A stretch of DNA of 64,000 bases from Devosia rhodophyticola (GTDB lineage Bacteria; Pseudomonadota; Alphaproteobacteria; Rhizobiales; Devosiaceae): NCBI RefSeq assembly GCF_028816475.1, contig NZ_CP118247.1, positions 1 to 64,000 of the forward strand. Reading direction: 5' to 3'. This document shows, one piece after another, positions 47,868-57,349 of the stretch. How positions within the stretch are numbered: the first letter of the stretch is position 1; each line of letters starts with the position of its first letter. Position numbers and translations under genes: made by a program. The notes under the pieces were generated by a model, which saw nothing but the letters and a program-made list of their open reading frames with translations, did no database searches and was not told the DNA's origin.

Positions 47868-48635
47868 ATGGTTATGGAAGCGTTAACACCCGATACAATA
47901 AGGCAATCTGCCCCAACCAATTTACGACGCTCAGACGGCGCGCCTGCCCAATGGATAACATCAGAACCGCTGGTTCCCTATCCTCTTGCCCTCGAAACCA
48001 TGCGGGCACGTGCCACGGCGATTGCCGCCGAAGAAGCTGGCGAAGCCGTTTGGCTGGTGGAGCACCCTCCCCTTTACACTGCTGGCACATCGGCGGTGCA
48101 CTCGGACCTTTTATCGGATCGGTTCCCAGTCTATGACGCGGGCCGTGGCGGGCAATATACCTATCATGGGCCTGGGCAGCGCGTCGCCTACGTGATGCTG
48201 GACCTGCGTCAACGTGGGCGCGACATTCGTCGTCTGGTTGAAGGACTGGAAAGCTGGGTAATCGACACCTTGGGCGCTTTCAACGTTCGCGGGGAACGTC
48301 GGGCTGGCCGGATCGGGGTTTGGGTTCAGCGACCCGACAAGGGTCCGGGGCGCGAAGACAAAATTGCCGCCATCGGCGTACGCGTATCCAAATGGGTGAC
48401 GTTCCACGGCATTTCGCTCAATGTTTCACCGGATCTTTCGCACTATCAGGGCATTATCCCCTGCGGCATTGCTGATCAGGGCGTCACCAGCTTTGAGGAT
48501 TTGGGCCAGTTGGCCTTGATGTCAGAAGTTGATGTGGCACTCCGCCTTGCCTTTGAGACCAATTTTGGCCCGGTTGTAGTCAGCGATGCAGAAGGCCTTG
48601 TCAGCGCGCCCAAGCTTGGTCACCTTCAAGCATAA
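47868..48635 (+). CDS. lipB: Lipoyl(octanoyl) transferase
   Basis: Moves octanoate from acyl carrier protein to lipoyl domains, the first step of lipoate assembly. The block [21 protein letters not shown], the catalytic Lys region [22 protein letters not shown], and the catalytic Cys in [13 protein letters not shown] are intact. The start at 47868 (MVMEALTPD) is preferred over the longest frame (47796) because the extra residues are not family-like; a Met two codons later is also possible. It is 255 residues long. Confidence 0.92.
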   Translation: MVMEALTPDTIRQSAPTNLRRSDGAPAQWITSEPLVPYPLALETMRARATAIAAEEAGEAVWLVEHPPLYTAGTSAVHSDLLSDRFPVYDAGRGGQYTYHGPGQRVAYVMLDLRQRGRDIRRLVEGLESWVIDTLGAFNVRGERRAGRIGVWVQRPDKGPGREDKIAAIGVRVSKWVTFHGISLNVSPDLSHYQGIIPCGIADQGVTSFEDLGQLALMSEVDVALRLAFETNFGPVVVSDAEGLVSAPKLGHLQA

Positions 48636-48658
48636 TCGAATCGATATAGGAGCCGACC

Positions 48659-49161
48659 ATGACTCTTGATGATCTCAAACGTCTGTTTACCCGCCAAACG
48701 CTGTTCCGGCTCGATGCGATATTGGCACCCAAGCTTGTCCCAATTCTTTACGCGTTGGGATTGGCCAGCATACTGCTGTGGGTGATCAGCTCAATCTTTT
48801 TCAGCTTCAGCTTCGGTTTTGGCAGCGGGCTCTGGGGTTTACTTGAAATTCTCGTCTTTGGGCTTCTCGCCTGGATTGGCCTGCGGATCGGCTGCGAAGC
48901 GCTTCTGGTCTTTTTCAAGGCTCATGAAGTCGCTGGCGAAACAGTCAATAGGTCGCGGTTTTCTGCGTCCCTGCTCGACGAAGTACGCGATGCCATTCGC
49001 GACCTCGCCGAACAGGGCGGGGAGGATGAAGACGACGACGAAATAACCCCCGCCACGGAACCTGCTCCTTTCGTTGCCGCTCCGGCGACGGCGCCGGGGA
49101 ACCGTTCAAGCCAAAGCGGACGGCAAAACGTGCACCGCCCAAGCCCAAAGACGTTACCTGA
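48659..49161 (+). CDS. DUF4282 membrane protein (tail frame-disrupted in this sequence)
   Basis: Small membrane protein of the DUF4282 type: MTLDDLKRLFTRQTLFRLDAI, APKLVPILYALGLASILLWVI and a second helix (LLEILVFGLLAWIGLRIGCEALLVFF). Function unknown. As written the frame runs to 49276, through a terminator hairpin. Adding one G to the run at 49096-49099 gives EPFKPKRTAKRAPPKPKDVT and a stop at 49161, a basic Pro/Lys tail typical of these proteins, ending just before the terminator. The repaired length is 167 residues. AGGAG precedes the start. It is 23 nt after lipB. Confidence 0.78.
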
Positions 49162-49174
49162 TCCAAAACATAAG

Positions 49175-49210
49175 AAATGCCCGCCACGAAGCTGTCGTGA
49201 CGGGCATTTT
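49175..49210. terminator. Bidirectional terminator between convergent genes
   Basis: AAATGCCCG-C-CACGA and TCGTG-A-CGGGCATTT pair with one mismatch around a 5-nt loop; runs of T follow on the plus strand and of A precede it, so it can act for both the DUF4282 gene and doxX. Confidence 0.85.
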
Positions 49211-49227
49211 GACGACGGTATCAGCGA

Positions 49228-49605
49228 CTATTTACGGTTGACGCTCCAAGCGCCCGGCCCGGCAAACACCAGATAGAAAAACACGAAGCAGAAAAAGATT
49301 ACCACCTCTCCGCCATTGTTGGCGGGGTATAAGCTCATCGGCGCATGGATCATGAAATAGGCAACAGCCATGGTGCCCGAGGCCACGAAGGCGGCTGGCC
49401 GCGTGTAAAAACCGACAAGCATCATCAAGCCGGTTACAATCTCTATTATTCCCGCAAGGCCAAATAGGCTCATAAGCGGCGGTTGCATTTCGGTGGCGGG
49501 GAAACCCAAAAGTTTTTGCGTCCCGTGCATGACGAAGAGCAGCGCCACAACGACACGCAGGGCGCACAGTACCTGCGGAGAATATTTGGAAACTCGGTCA
49601 AACAT
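49228..49605 (-). CDS. DoxX family membrane protein
   Basis: A 125-residue protein with four predicted helices and the DoxX pattern: ALRVVVALLFVMHGTQKLLGFP, LAGIIEIVTGLMMLVGFYTRPAA, AYFMIHAPMSLYPANNGGEVVIFFCFVFFYLVFAGPGAWSV. Family members include a mycobacterial thiol-related membrane subunit and others of unknown role, so no reaction is claimed. Confidence 0.85.
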   Translation of the reverse strand: MFDRVSKYSPQVLCALRVVVALLFVMHGTQKLLGFPATEMQPPLMSLFGLAGIIEIVTGLMMLVGFYTRPAAFVASGTMAVAYFMIHAPMSLYPANNGGEVVIFFCFVFFYLVFAGPGAWSVNRK

Positions 49606-49840
49606 TGAATATTCCTTTCGAACCGACCATCGACGGTGATCACCGCTCCTCCTCTAGCCGTCTGCGTCGTTTCCGCAAACCGCTCTCTGTTGAAAACACC
49701 GTTCGCCGTATCGCTCCAAACTCGTCATATTGACCATTCAGTACATTCCAGACCTACCGCTGACGCGGGGCCCACGCATTGCGCTTTGGGCCGGAAATCT
49801 GTATGACGCGCGCTCAGTTACCAAAAGAGACTATTGGAAT

Positions 49841-51169
49841 ATGACCCAAGCGCCAAAAATTGGCCTGGTCAGCCTCGGCTGCCCAAAAGCCCTCGTAGAT
49901 AGCGAACGCATCATGACGACGTTGCGAGCGCAGGGTTATTCCTTCAGCCGTGACTATGCGGGGGCCGATGTTGTTCTGGTCAATACCTGTGGCTTCCTGG
50001 ATAGCGCCAAGCAGGAAAGTCTTGAGGCGATTGGCGAAGCGCTTAACGAAAATGGCCGCGTCATCGTTACCGGCTGCCTGGGCGTTGAGGAAGAACTGAT
50101 CCGCAAGACCCATCCCAGCGTCTTGGCGATTTCGGGACCGCATCAATACGAAAGCGTCGTGAGCGCGGTGCACGAGCACCTGCCGCCAGTGCCCAACAAG
50201 TTCGTTGATCTGTTGCCCGAACAGGGGCTGAAACTGACGCCACGTCACTACGCCTATCTCAAGATTTCAGAAGGCTGCAACAATCGGTGCTCGTTCTGCA
50301 TCATTCCCCAGATTCGCGGCGATCTCGCTTCGCGACCGGCGGCGGGCATTTTGGGCGAGGCCGAGGCCCTTGTGCGCGGCGGCGCCAAGGAGCTATTGGT
50401 CATCTCGCAGGACACCAGCGCCTACGGCGTTGACATCAAATATGCGACGTCGAACTATCGAGGCCGTCCGGTTGCGGCTAAATTTTACGATCTGGCCAAG
50501 GAACTGGGCGAGCTGGGCGCGTGGGTTCGCCTGCACTATGTCTATCCCTACCCCCATGTCGATCAGGTCATCCACCTCATGGCCGAGGGCAAGGTCTTGC
50601 CCTATCTCGATATTCCGTTCCAGCACGCGTCCCCGTCCGTGCTCAAGACCATGCGCCGCCCCGCCAATCAGGTCAAAACGCTGGACCGCATCCACAAGTG
50701 GCGCGCCGAGTGCCCTGACCTCGCAATCCGTTCCAACTTCATCGTCGGCTTCCCCGGCGAAACCGAGGAAGATTTCGAATTTCTTCTGGACTGGATCGAA
50801 GAGGCAGAGATCGACCGCGCTGGCTGTTTCAAATACGAGCCGGTTACTGGTGCTCCCGCCAACGAACTGGAAGGCATTGTGCCCGACGACGTCATGCAGG
50901 ATCGCTTTGAGCGCCTCATGGAGGTAGCCCAGCACGTTTCAACCGGTCAGCTGGCCAAGAAGGTTGGTCAGACCATTGATGTTTTGGTCGACGATGTTGA
51001 CAAGGACAACAACCGCGCTATTGCTCGCTCCAAATGGGACGCGCCTGAAATCGACGGCCAGGTCATCGTCAACAATGCCACCAATATCAAGCCGGGCGAT
51101 CTTGTCTCGGTGCTGGTGACCGACAGCGATGAATACGATCTGTTCGCCGAGCCCAGTCAGGCGAATTGA
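49841..51169 (+). CDS. rimO: Ribosomal protein S12 methylthiotransferase RimO
   Basis: Radical-SAM enzyme that methylthiolates Asp in ribosomal protein S12. The start at 49841 ([21 protein letters not shown]) matches the family; the frame extends 37 codons upstream. The N-terminal MTTase domain provides three Cys, the radical-SAM motif is CNNRCSFC in [16 protein letters not shown], and a TRAM domain ends the protein. It has 442 residues. [10 protein letters not shown] separates it from MiaB, which has GCQMN at that site. Confidence 0.93.
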   Translation: MTQAPKIGLVSLGCPKALVDSERIMTTLRAQGYSFSRDYAGADVVLVNTCGFLDSAKQESLEAIGEALNENGRVIVTGCLGVEEELIRKTHPSVLAISGPHQYESVVSAVHEHLPPVPNKFVDLLPEQGLKLTPRHYAYLKISEGCNNRCSFCIIPQIRGDLASRPAAGILGEAEALVRGGAKELLVISQDTSAYGVDIKYATSNYRGRPVAAKFYDLAKELGELGAWVRLHYVYPYPHVDQVIHLMAEGKVLPYLDIPFQHASPSVLKTMRRPANQVKTLDRIHKWRAECPDLAIRSNFIVGFPGETEEDFEFLLDWIEEAEIDRAGCFKYEPVTGAPANELEGIVPDDVMQDRFERLMEVAQHVSTGQLAKKVGQTIDVLVDDVDKDNNRAIARSKWDAPEIDGQVIVNNATNIKPGDLVSVLVTDSDEYDLFAEPSQAN

Positions 51170-51240
51170 GAGTCGTTTCAAGCGTTTAGAGGTGCCGGTT
51201 CAGGTTTTGATTCATGGCGCGGCGCCTCAAAGCATCACGC

Positions 51241-52179
51241 CTAGGCCCAACTCTTCAATCCCAACAACTTCTCGCCCAGCGGGTTTAGCACCGCTGTCTT
51301 AGCGTGCTTCTTTTCCCACTGGCGCGGGTCACCCGGAAATGCATCACGCTTGGGCGAGTCCATTTCGCGCCATAGCCGCACGCGCTCGTCCCTATCCGCC
51401 TGATCGCCCTCATTGGCAGGATACATCGAAATATATTGCGCCATCCGCACGCGGTCTCTGGAATGGTTTGGGCGCACGCCATGGGCCAGTAAGGTATTGA
51501 AGATCATCAGATCGCCGGGTTCCAACTCTATGTTGGTGATGGTCAGGCCGGTGGTGTCGGGATGCATGGGGTCGCGGTCGGCGGGTTGGGTTTTGACCCA
51601 TTCGTCAAAGTTGTAGAACAGTTCCGGAATGCACTGAAAACCGCCAACGTCCCCATCCTGCTTTACAAGGCTGAGTACGCCCTGCACGCCGATTGGCAGC
51701 GGATCGAGCGAGGTGTCGCTGTCCCAATGTATAAAGCCGTTTGGATTGCCATGCACTTTTTTGGGCACGTTGAGATTGGCGCGATCAATTCCGACCCAGA
51801 GTTCTTCCAAGTCCCAAATGTCTACAAAGGCGTCGTGGACGCGCTGCACCATGCGATTGTCCCAAAGATATTGGTGGTTATAGATTTCTACCATGCCGGT
51901 GCCGTTGAGTTCTTTCATAATGTGGTCGCGGCGCTGCGGCGCATACCATGTTGAGGGATCGTTCGGGTCCTTCTCATCAAATTCCCAGAGCAAGGCCTTG
52001 AGCCGCTCGACATTCTCCTCGGGAACCGCATTGCGCACAATTACATAGCCTTTGGTTGTCCAATGCTCCCAGTCGGCCGGACTGAGCACGCGCAGCGGCA
52101 GCCTTTTGACCATGTCCTTGAGTTGGGTTGAAACCACGCTGGTTGTTGGATGGCTGTCGCGACTGGTTTGCGTCTGCAT
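51241..52179 (-). CDS. Phytanoyl-CoA dioxygenase family protein
   Basis: Fe(II)/2-oxoglutarate-dependent dioxygenase of 312 residues. Iron ligands are visible as H and D in FIHWDSDTSLD and the distal H in LLAHGVRPNHSRDRVRMAQYIS, with the 2-oxoglutarate Arg probably in RDRVR. The start chosen is the ATG at 52179 with GGGAGAG upstream. The substrate is not evident; the family includes enzymes acting on ectoine, small acids and fatty acyl groups. A divergent AraC regulator suggests it is induced by a compound it or its pathway handles. Confidence 0.85.
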   Translation of the reverse strand: MQTQTSRDSHPTTSVVSTQLKDMVKRLPLRVLSPADWEHWTTKGYVIVRNAVPEENVERLKALLWEFDEKDPNDPSTWYAPQRRDHIMKELNGTGMVEIYNHQYLWDNRMVQRVHDAFVDIWDLEELWVGIDRANLNVPKKVHGNPNGFIHWDSDTSLDPLPIGVQGVLSLVKQDGDVGGFQCIPELFYNFDEWVKTQPADRDPMHPDTTGLTITNIELEPGDLMIFNTLLAHGVRPNHSRDRVRMAQYISMYPANEGDQADRDERVRLWREMDSPKRDAFPGDPRQWEKKHAKTAVLNPLGEKLLGLKSWA

Positions 52180-52308
52180 TAGTCTCTCCCATTGCTCCCC
52201 TCTGGGGTCATTGATAACCACCACACTAGCCCTCATCCGCCCGAACCGCTTGCCGCCAAATGGCAAATATTGATACTATCTTGGCATAACGTTTGTCGTT
52301 GGTGCCAC

Positions 52309-53175
52309 ATGAAGCCATTTCTGGAACGCGTTAGTGTTGAGGACGGAACGTCTTGGACATTGTTCGACCGTCAACTTGCGGACGGCATTCCGTTTCAATG
52401 GCACCATCACCCCGAGTTTGAACTGACACTGACGCTCAACTCGAGCGGCCAGCGGTTTATCGGTGACCATATTGATCGCTATGATGATGGCGATCTGGTT
52501 TTGATCGCGCCCTACCTGCCACACACGTGGCATTCGCTGTCCCGTCTTGACCCACACCGTCCGCACCGCGCCCTGGTTATCTGGTTCGACAAGCTTTGGG
52601 CAGAGCGGTTGACCGGCAATTATGCCGAATTGGGCGGTACCGCCTTGCTTCTGCAAAGGGCTTCGACCGGTTTGATGTTTTCGCGCCCAATTTCGCAAGC
52701 GGTTCGGCCGCGGATAGAGGCGCTGTTTGACCTACCACCGTTCGAGCGGTTTTTGGCGTTGCTGGGCATTCTGGGCACATTGTCACTGGATGGCGGATCC
52801 CGTCCGCTGGCGACCAGTGGTCCCGAAGTCGTCGGGCCGAGCGCCGAAAGGACGCGGCTGGATCGGGTGCTCGACTACATTCACCGGAACTTTGCCGGGA
52901 AGCTCAGCATCGCTGGACTCGCAGATATCGCCGCGCTCAGTCCCTCCGGGTTGCATCGCAGCTTTCGACGACAAACTAATCAAAGTATCAGTCAGTATCT
53001 CATCCGACTTCGCATTGGGCGTGCCTGCGCCCTGCTCTCTTCGGGCACTGTGCCGATTGGCACCATCGCTGGCGAAGTTGGCTACGACTCGCTCGCCAAT
53101 TTCAACCGACAGTTTAAGGCACTCAAAGGTTTGACACCCAGCCAGTATCGTCAAAACTTTCAAGCGACGCGGTAG
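52309..53175 (+). CDS. AraC-family regulator divergent from the dioxygenase
   Basis: A 288-residue regulator with an N-terminal cupin-like sensor (ADGIPFQWHHHPEFELTLTLN; HTWHSLSRLDPHRPH) and a C-terminal double helix-turn-helix: KLSIAGLADIAALSPSGLHRSF, QYLIRLRIGRACALLSSGTVPIGTIAGEVGYDS and LKGLTPSQYRQ. The start at 52309 (MKPFLERVSVEDG) is chosen over the longer open frame because the extension is not family-like and lacks a ribosome binding site. The dioxygenase is transcribed away from the shared 129-nt region, so it is the likely target. Confidence 0.87.
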   Translation: MKPFLERVSVEDGTSWTLFDRQLADGIPFQWHHHPEFELTLTLNSSGQRFIGDHIDRYDDGDLVLIAPYLPHTWHSLSRLDPHRPHRALVIWFDKLWAERLTGNYAELGGTALLLQRASTGLMFSRPISQAVRPRIEALFDLPPFERFLALLGILGTLSLDGGSRPLATSGPEVVGPSAERTRLDRVLDYIHRNFAGKLSIAGLADIAALSPSGLHRSFRRQTNQSISQYLIRLRIGRACALLSSGTVPIGTIAGEVGYDSLANFNRQFKALKGLTPSQYRQNFQATR

Positions 53176-53234
53176 ATATTGGACTATCAATGGATTGCGA
53201 TGTCATTGACCCTCCCCACGAGACCGGACGACCT

Positions 53235-54086
53235 ATGCATAAACACTACGATATCAATCTCGCTGATGGACGCTCGCTAGCGCTTGGCCGCAACCCGGTG
53301 GTAATGGGGATACTGAATGTCACTCCGGACAGTTTTTCAGATGGCGGTGCTTTCAACTTGCTCGATGTTGCCGTTGCACACGCACAACAGATGATTGCGG
53401 ATGGCGCCGATATCATCGACATTGGTGGCGAAAGCACCCGTCCCGGTGCCGCTCCCGTGTCGACCCAGGAGGAGTTGGACCGCGTCATCCCGGTGATCGA
53501 GGCGCTGATCGCCGCCGGCGTAACTACCCCACTTTCAATCGACAGCTACAAACCGCTCGTGGCCGATCAGGCCATTCAGTCCGGTGCCACGATTATCAAC
53601 GATGTGCATGGCCTGCTGCGCGCGCCGCAAATGGCTCAGGTGGCAGCTCTTCATAATGCCCCGGTCATCGCTATGCACTGGGATAATGATCGCGATCAAG
53701 CCAAACCCATCCTCTCCGAGATCGAACGATATTTCACCAGAACTATAGCAGTCGCCGAATCGGCGGGGGTAAGTCGGGAAAAACTGATCCTTGATCCCGG
53801 TTTTGGCTTCGGCAAGTCGTTGGGCGACAATTATGCTACGCTCAACGCTACCCGGATGTTAACCGATTTTGGCTTTCCGTTACTGATAGGTACCTCGCGC
53901 AAATCAATGATTGGCAGGCTCTTGAACAACACCACCGAGGACCGTCTGGCCGGCACAATTGCCACCAATGTTCTGGCATACGCCAATGGCGCTCACATCT
54001 TTCGTGTGCACGATGTTCGCGCCAATCGCGACGCCCTTCGCGTCGCCGCTGCAACGCTGTATGGTCCCCCTGAAGAGATAAGGTGA
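53235..54086 (+). CDS. folP: Dihydropteroate synthase
   Basis: Joins p-aminobenzoate to dihydropterin diphosphate in folate synthesis. MGILNVTPDSFSDGG and IDIGGESTRPGA are the pterin-binding signatures, and GFGFGKSLGDN and GTSRKS follow. The start at 53235 (MHKHYDINLADG) gives 283 residues, the family size; a start at 53190 would add 15 residues and has an equal GGA spacing. It heads folP-folB-folK. Confidence 0.93.
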   Translation: MHKHYDINLADGRSLALGRNPVVMGILNVTPDSFSDGGAFNLLDVAVAHAQQMIADGADIIDIGGESTRPGAAPVSTQEELDRVIPVIEALIAAGVTTPLSIDSYKPLVADQAIQSGATIINDVHGLLRAPQMAQVAALHNAPVIAMHWDNDRDQAKPILSEIERYFTRTIAVAESAGVSREKLILDPGFGFGKSLGDNYATLNATRMLTDFGFPLLIGTSRKSMIGRLLNNTTEDRLAGTIATNVLAYANGAHIFRVHDVRANRDALRVAAATLYGPPEEIR

Positions 54087-54090
54087 CGCC

Positions 54091-54474
54091 ATGGGCAAGA
54101 AGTTTTCGGGCGACCGCATCATATTGAAAGACTTGGGTTTTTACGGCTATCACGGCTTGATGCATGAAGAGATGAAACTTGGCCAGCGATTCTTTATCGA
54201 CCTCAAATGCGGCGTCGACCTTTCAGCCCCCGCCTCCACCGATCAGGTCAGCCAAACCGTTTCCTATGCCGAAATTTACGATGCCGTTAAATTCGCATTT
54301 GAAAACAAAAGGATGCATCTGATCGAGGCCGTCGCACAGAACATTGTCGACGGCCTGTTCAACACCTTCCCCGAAGTCCAATGGGTCAAGGTTCGTGTCC
54401 GCAAACCCGAGGCGCCCATTGCCATGGTCCGTGGCGAAGCCGCTATCGAACTACGCCGTCACCGGAGTTCGTAA
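54091..54474 (+). CDS. folB: Dihydroneopterin aldolase
   Basis: Cleaves dihydroneopterin to hydroxymethyl-dihydropterin and glycolaldehyde. The 127-residue protein shows LKDLGFYGYHGLMHEE, QRFFIDLKCGVD and SYAEIYDAVK, with KVRVRKPEAPI near the end. It lies 4 nt after folP. Confidence 0.92.
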   Translation: MGKKFSGDRIILKDLGFYGYHGLMHEEMKLGQRFFIDLKCGVDLSAPASTDQVSQTVSYAEIYDAVKFAFENKRMHLIEAVAQNIVDGLFNTFPEVQWVKVRVRKPEAPIAMVRGEAAIELRRHRSS

Positions 54475-54921
54475 ATGAAAGCAAAGGCTTGGCTCAGTTT
54501 AGGAGCCAATATCGGCGATCCGGTTGCTCAGCTGACCGAGGCCATCGAACGCCTGGATGCTCACGCCAAAATCGCCGTAACGGCCCGCTCGGGCGTCATC
54601 ATCACCAAGGCATGGGGAAAGACCGACCAACCCGACTTCGCCAACATGGCAATTGCCATCGAGACTGACATTACACCGCTGGACCTGTTGACGTTTTGTC
54701 TAACGACTGAACTGGCAATGGGGCGGGTGCGCGAAGAAGTTTGGGGCCCTCGGCGCATCGATATCGACATAATTGCCTATGATCGCCTGACATTGAAATC
54801 CTCCAACCTCAACTTGCCTCATCCCCATGCACACATGCGAGATTTTGTGCTTGATCCGCTACGCGAAATCGCACCCGACGTTGTGGATTGGGTCATCGAA
54901 ATGGCGGACGGTCGGGGCTAA
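54475..54921 (+). CDS. folK: Hydroxymethyl-dihydropteridine diphosphokinase
   Basis: Pyrophosphorylates hydroxymethyl-dihydropterin for FolP. Seen: AWLSLGANIGDPVAQL, DQPDFANMAIAIETD, LGRVREEVWGPRRIDIDI-type GRVREEVWGPRRIDIDIIAYD, and PHPHAHMRDFVLDPLREIAP. Its ATG directly follows the folB stop. It meets the Atp12 gene tail to tail with a 4-nt overlap of the stop codons. Confidence 0.94.
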   Translation: MKAKAWLSLGANIGDPVAQLTEAIERLDAHAKIAVTARSGVIITKAWGKTDQPDFANMAIAIETDITPLDLLTFCLTTELAMGRVREEVWGPRRIDIDIIAYDRLTLKSSNLNLPHPHAHMRDFVLDPLREIAPDVVDWVIEMADGRG

Positions 54922-55697
54922 TTGCGCAGCGCATCCAATACTTTGACAGCGGTGTCGAATTCAAGACGGCGCATGCGGCGCCGTTCAGCGGCCTCCTCGT
55001 CAATACCCCATTGCCGGTTCTGAAAATCCTCATCAACGTGAGCGGCCGTCCACAATTCGTCCGGCGTAAAAAGCTTATGCCACAGACCGATAGCAAGGAT
55101 TCCTGAGCCAGAGATTCCGGTAATCGAAACCAGCGCTGTCATGACCAACAAATTTTCGTGCTGCAGCACTTCAGCCAACCGCGCAAGCGTAGGGGGCGGT
55201 TGGTCCTGATGCATAACGCCCACGGTGGGCTGAAATGAAACGCCAAAGTGCCGGGCAACCTTGACCAGGGCCGCGTCCCAATGCGTCTCCTGCTCGGCAA
55301 CCAGTTCGCTTGGATAATCGGCCCGGTACAGCAGCAGGTCATTGCCGGCAAACTTGACCACTTCGTCTCGAAACGCGGGCACCAGTGCCTCGCCACTTTC
55401 GAGTGCGGAATTGATAAGACGTACCATCGGCATTTTGGCCGGATCGATCAATTCGCCCTGCGCAGCCCATTCGTCGGCCATATGCATGGCAATATCGGCG
55501 TGCGGGACAACCACAGGAAGCTTCAGTGCGGGCGTTCTGGTGGCGCGTCCATCGAGCGTAACGCTAAAACCGCCATCGACAGGCGAAACGCCGGTTTGAC
55601 TGTAAAAGCGCTTGGGCAACTGGGTTTTGACATGATGCTGGGCACGGCCGTAACCGTCATCGCGGTGCTTACCCGCTTCCTCTAACTGATCGCGCAT
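54918..55697 (-). CDS. ATP12-type F1-ATPase assembly chaperone
   Basis: A 259-residue protein of the ATP12 family. Seen: KRFYSQTGVSPVDGGFSVTLDGRATRTPA, AAQGELIDPAKMPMVRLINSALES, NDLLLYRADYPSELVAEQETHWD and TALVSITGISGSGILAIGLW. Known: mitochondrial Atp12 escorts the ATP synthase alpha subunit during F1 assembly, and alphaproteobacteria carry the bacterial form. The ATP synthase genes are not in the window. It lies 6 nt after the HAD phosphatase gene in the same direction. Confidence 0.88.
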   Translation of the reverse strand: MRDQLEEAGKHRDDGYGRAQHHVKTQLPKRFYSQTGVSPVDGGFSVTLDGRATRTPALKLPVVVPHADIAMHMADEWAAQGELIDPAKMPMVRLINSALESGEALVPAFRDEVVKFAGNDLLLYRADYPSELVAEQETHWDAALVKVARHFGVSFQPTVGVMHQDQPPPTLARLAEVLQHENLLVMTALVSITGISGSGILAIGLWHKLFTPDELWTAAHVDEDFQNRQWGIDEEAAERRRMRRLEFDTAVKVLDALRN

Positions 55698-55703
55698 GGT
55701 TTA

Positions 55704-56363
55704 TTACTCCAATAGCCGCTGGATGGCGTCGTCGAGATCATCGTAAGCATCAATCATCGTGTCTGCGAAGGGGATGAGTTCGCTCGGTTCGTGATAACCC
55801 CAGGTAACGCCGATCGTTCTGACCCCGGCTGCCCGCCCCATTTCCAGATCGAATGTCGTGTCCCCGATCATGATCGTCTCGCTTGTCCCCGAACCTGTCT
55901 CGTCCATCGCCGTTAATAGCATGCCCGGATTGGGCTTTGAGGGATTGTGGTCGGGCGTTTGCAGGGTGGCAAAATATTGGGTCAGACCATGAAGTTCCAG
56001 AATGCGATTGACGCCTGCAAGACCTTTGCCGGTGGCAATCCCCAATGTCTTTGTCGGGTCCTGCCGAAGCCGGTTCAAGGCCTGTAATGCACCCGGAAAC
56101 AACGCTTCGCGGTTCGCATCGCTGACAACAGAGGCCCGATAGTGGTTCCGGTAGCTTTCGACTAGTCTCGAAACCAATTCGTGATCATCCGACTTCGCCA
56201 ACCGCGAGAGGGCGATTGGCAAGGATAAACCAATCACCCGGCGTGATTCTGCCGCGGTCGGGGCCGACAACCCTGCCCCGGCGAAGGTTGCGGACATGTG
56301 TTCACTGATCAACCCTTGCGTATCGATCAGAGTGCCATCCATATCAAAGACAATGAGGCTCAC
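55704..56363 (-). CDS. HAD family phosphatase (Gph-like)
   Basis: A 219-residue HAD hydrolase with a helical cap after residue 20. Motif I is FDMDGTLIDT (6-15), motif II IATGKG, motif III lies at KPNPGML, and motif IV GDTTFDLEMGRAAG. It resembles phosphoglycolate phosphatase; the substrate is not fixed by sequence. It overlaps the RluC-type gene upstream by 4 nt and runs into the Atp12 gene. Confidence 0.86.
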   Translation of the reverse strand: MSLIVFDMDGTLIDTQGLISEHMSATFAGAGLSAPTAAESRRVIGLSLPIALSRLAKSDDHELVSRLVESYRNHYRASVVSDANREALFPGALQALNRLRQDPTKTLGIATGKGLAGVNRILELHGLTQYFATLQTPDHNPSKPNPGMLLTAMDETGSGTSETIMIGDTTFDLEMGRAAGVRTIGVTWGYHEPSELIPFADTMIDAYDDLDDAIQRLLE

Positions 56364-57349
56364 GCCTCTTCCTCCGGATCGCCAGCCTGGGCGTCATACC
56401 GGCCCGCATCGAACCCGAGAGCGTCAAAGGTTTGCTGCATGTGCGGCGGCAAGGGGGCAGATACATCGAGCCTTTTGCCGGAGCGCAGCGGTAAAGCAAT
56501 GCGACGCGCATGCAAGTGCAGTCCCTCACCCAATCCAACTGCTCCCTGCCAGTTCTCAATATTGAAGTAACGTGGGTCGTTGATGATCGGCGTACCAAGC
56601 TGGGCCGTATGGACGCGCAATTGGTGGGTGCGACCGGTCACAGGTTTAAGCGTAAGCCAGGCAAAACGTCGGCTGGCAGTGTCTGTCGTCGAATAGTAGC
56701 TCATCGAGTGCTGTGCGCCCGGTGTGCCATTTTTAACAACAACAACCTGCTCGCCGTCCGGCGTCTTCCGCTTTCCCAGGAAACAGGAAATTTCGCCCTG
56801 CCGGGGCGTAGGATTGCCCGCGACAACGGCCCAGTAAATTTTTCTGGCCGAGCGGGACCGGAACACCGCGCCAAAGTGACTGGCGGCAGCGTGAGTCTTG
56901 GCAACAATAAGGCAGCCCGATGTATCACGATCCAGCCGGTGAACCAGACGCGGTGCTTCACCCTTCTTGTTCGGCAGACTCTTGAGCATCCCGTCGAGAT
57001 GCCGAAATGTGCCACTACCGCCCTGCACAGCAAGGCCAAAGGGCTTGTTGAGGACATAGATGTCGTCATCCTCATATAGGATCAACGTTCGAATGAAGTC
57101 AGCATCCTCATTGTTGAGCTTGATCGGTTTTACCGTGTCCGGGTCATCAATGGGCGGGATGCGTACGACCTGCCCCGGCGAAAGACGGGTACTTGTTGCA
57201 ACCTTTGATCGATCGACTTTAACTTCGCCGTTGCGAATGAGCTTTTGCAGCCGCCCGAAACCAAGTTGCGGAAAATGCAGGGCAAACCAGCGGTCAAGCC
57301 TCATGCCGTCTTCGTCGCTATGTACTTTGCGCTGTTGAACCGCACTCAT
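56360..57349 (-). CDS. rluC: Pseudouridine synthase RluC family
   Basis: Converts uridine to pseudouridine in 23S rRNA. It starts with an S4 RNA-binding domain (MRLDRWFALHFPQLGFGRLQKLIRNGEVKVD) and has the catalytic Asp in HRLDRDTSGC near residue 138. The C-terminal block VTGRTHQLRVHTAQLGTPIINDPRY is family-typical. It has 329 residues. The enzyme could be RluC- or RluD-type; RluC is the better fit in this order and size. Overlaps crcB by 4 nt. Confidence 0.87.
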   Translation of the reverse strand: MSAVQQRKVHSDEDGMRLDRWFALHFPQLGFGRLQKLIRNGEVKVDRSKVATSTRLSPGQVVRIPPIDDPDTVKPIKLNNEDADFIRTLILYEDDDIYVLNKPFGLAVQGGSGTFRHLDGMLKSLPNKKGEAPRLVHRLDRDTSGCLIVAKTHAAASHFGAVFRSRSARKIYWAVVAGNPTPRQGEISCFLGKRKTPDGEQVVVVKNGTPGAQHSMSYYSTTDTASRRFAWLTLKPVTGRTHQLRVHTAQLGTPIINDPRYFNIENWQGAVGLGEGLHLHARRIALPLRSGKRLDVSAPLPPHMQQTFDALGFDAGRYDAQAGDPEEEA

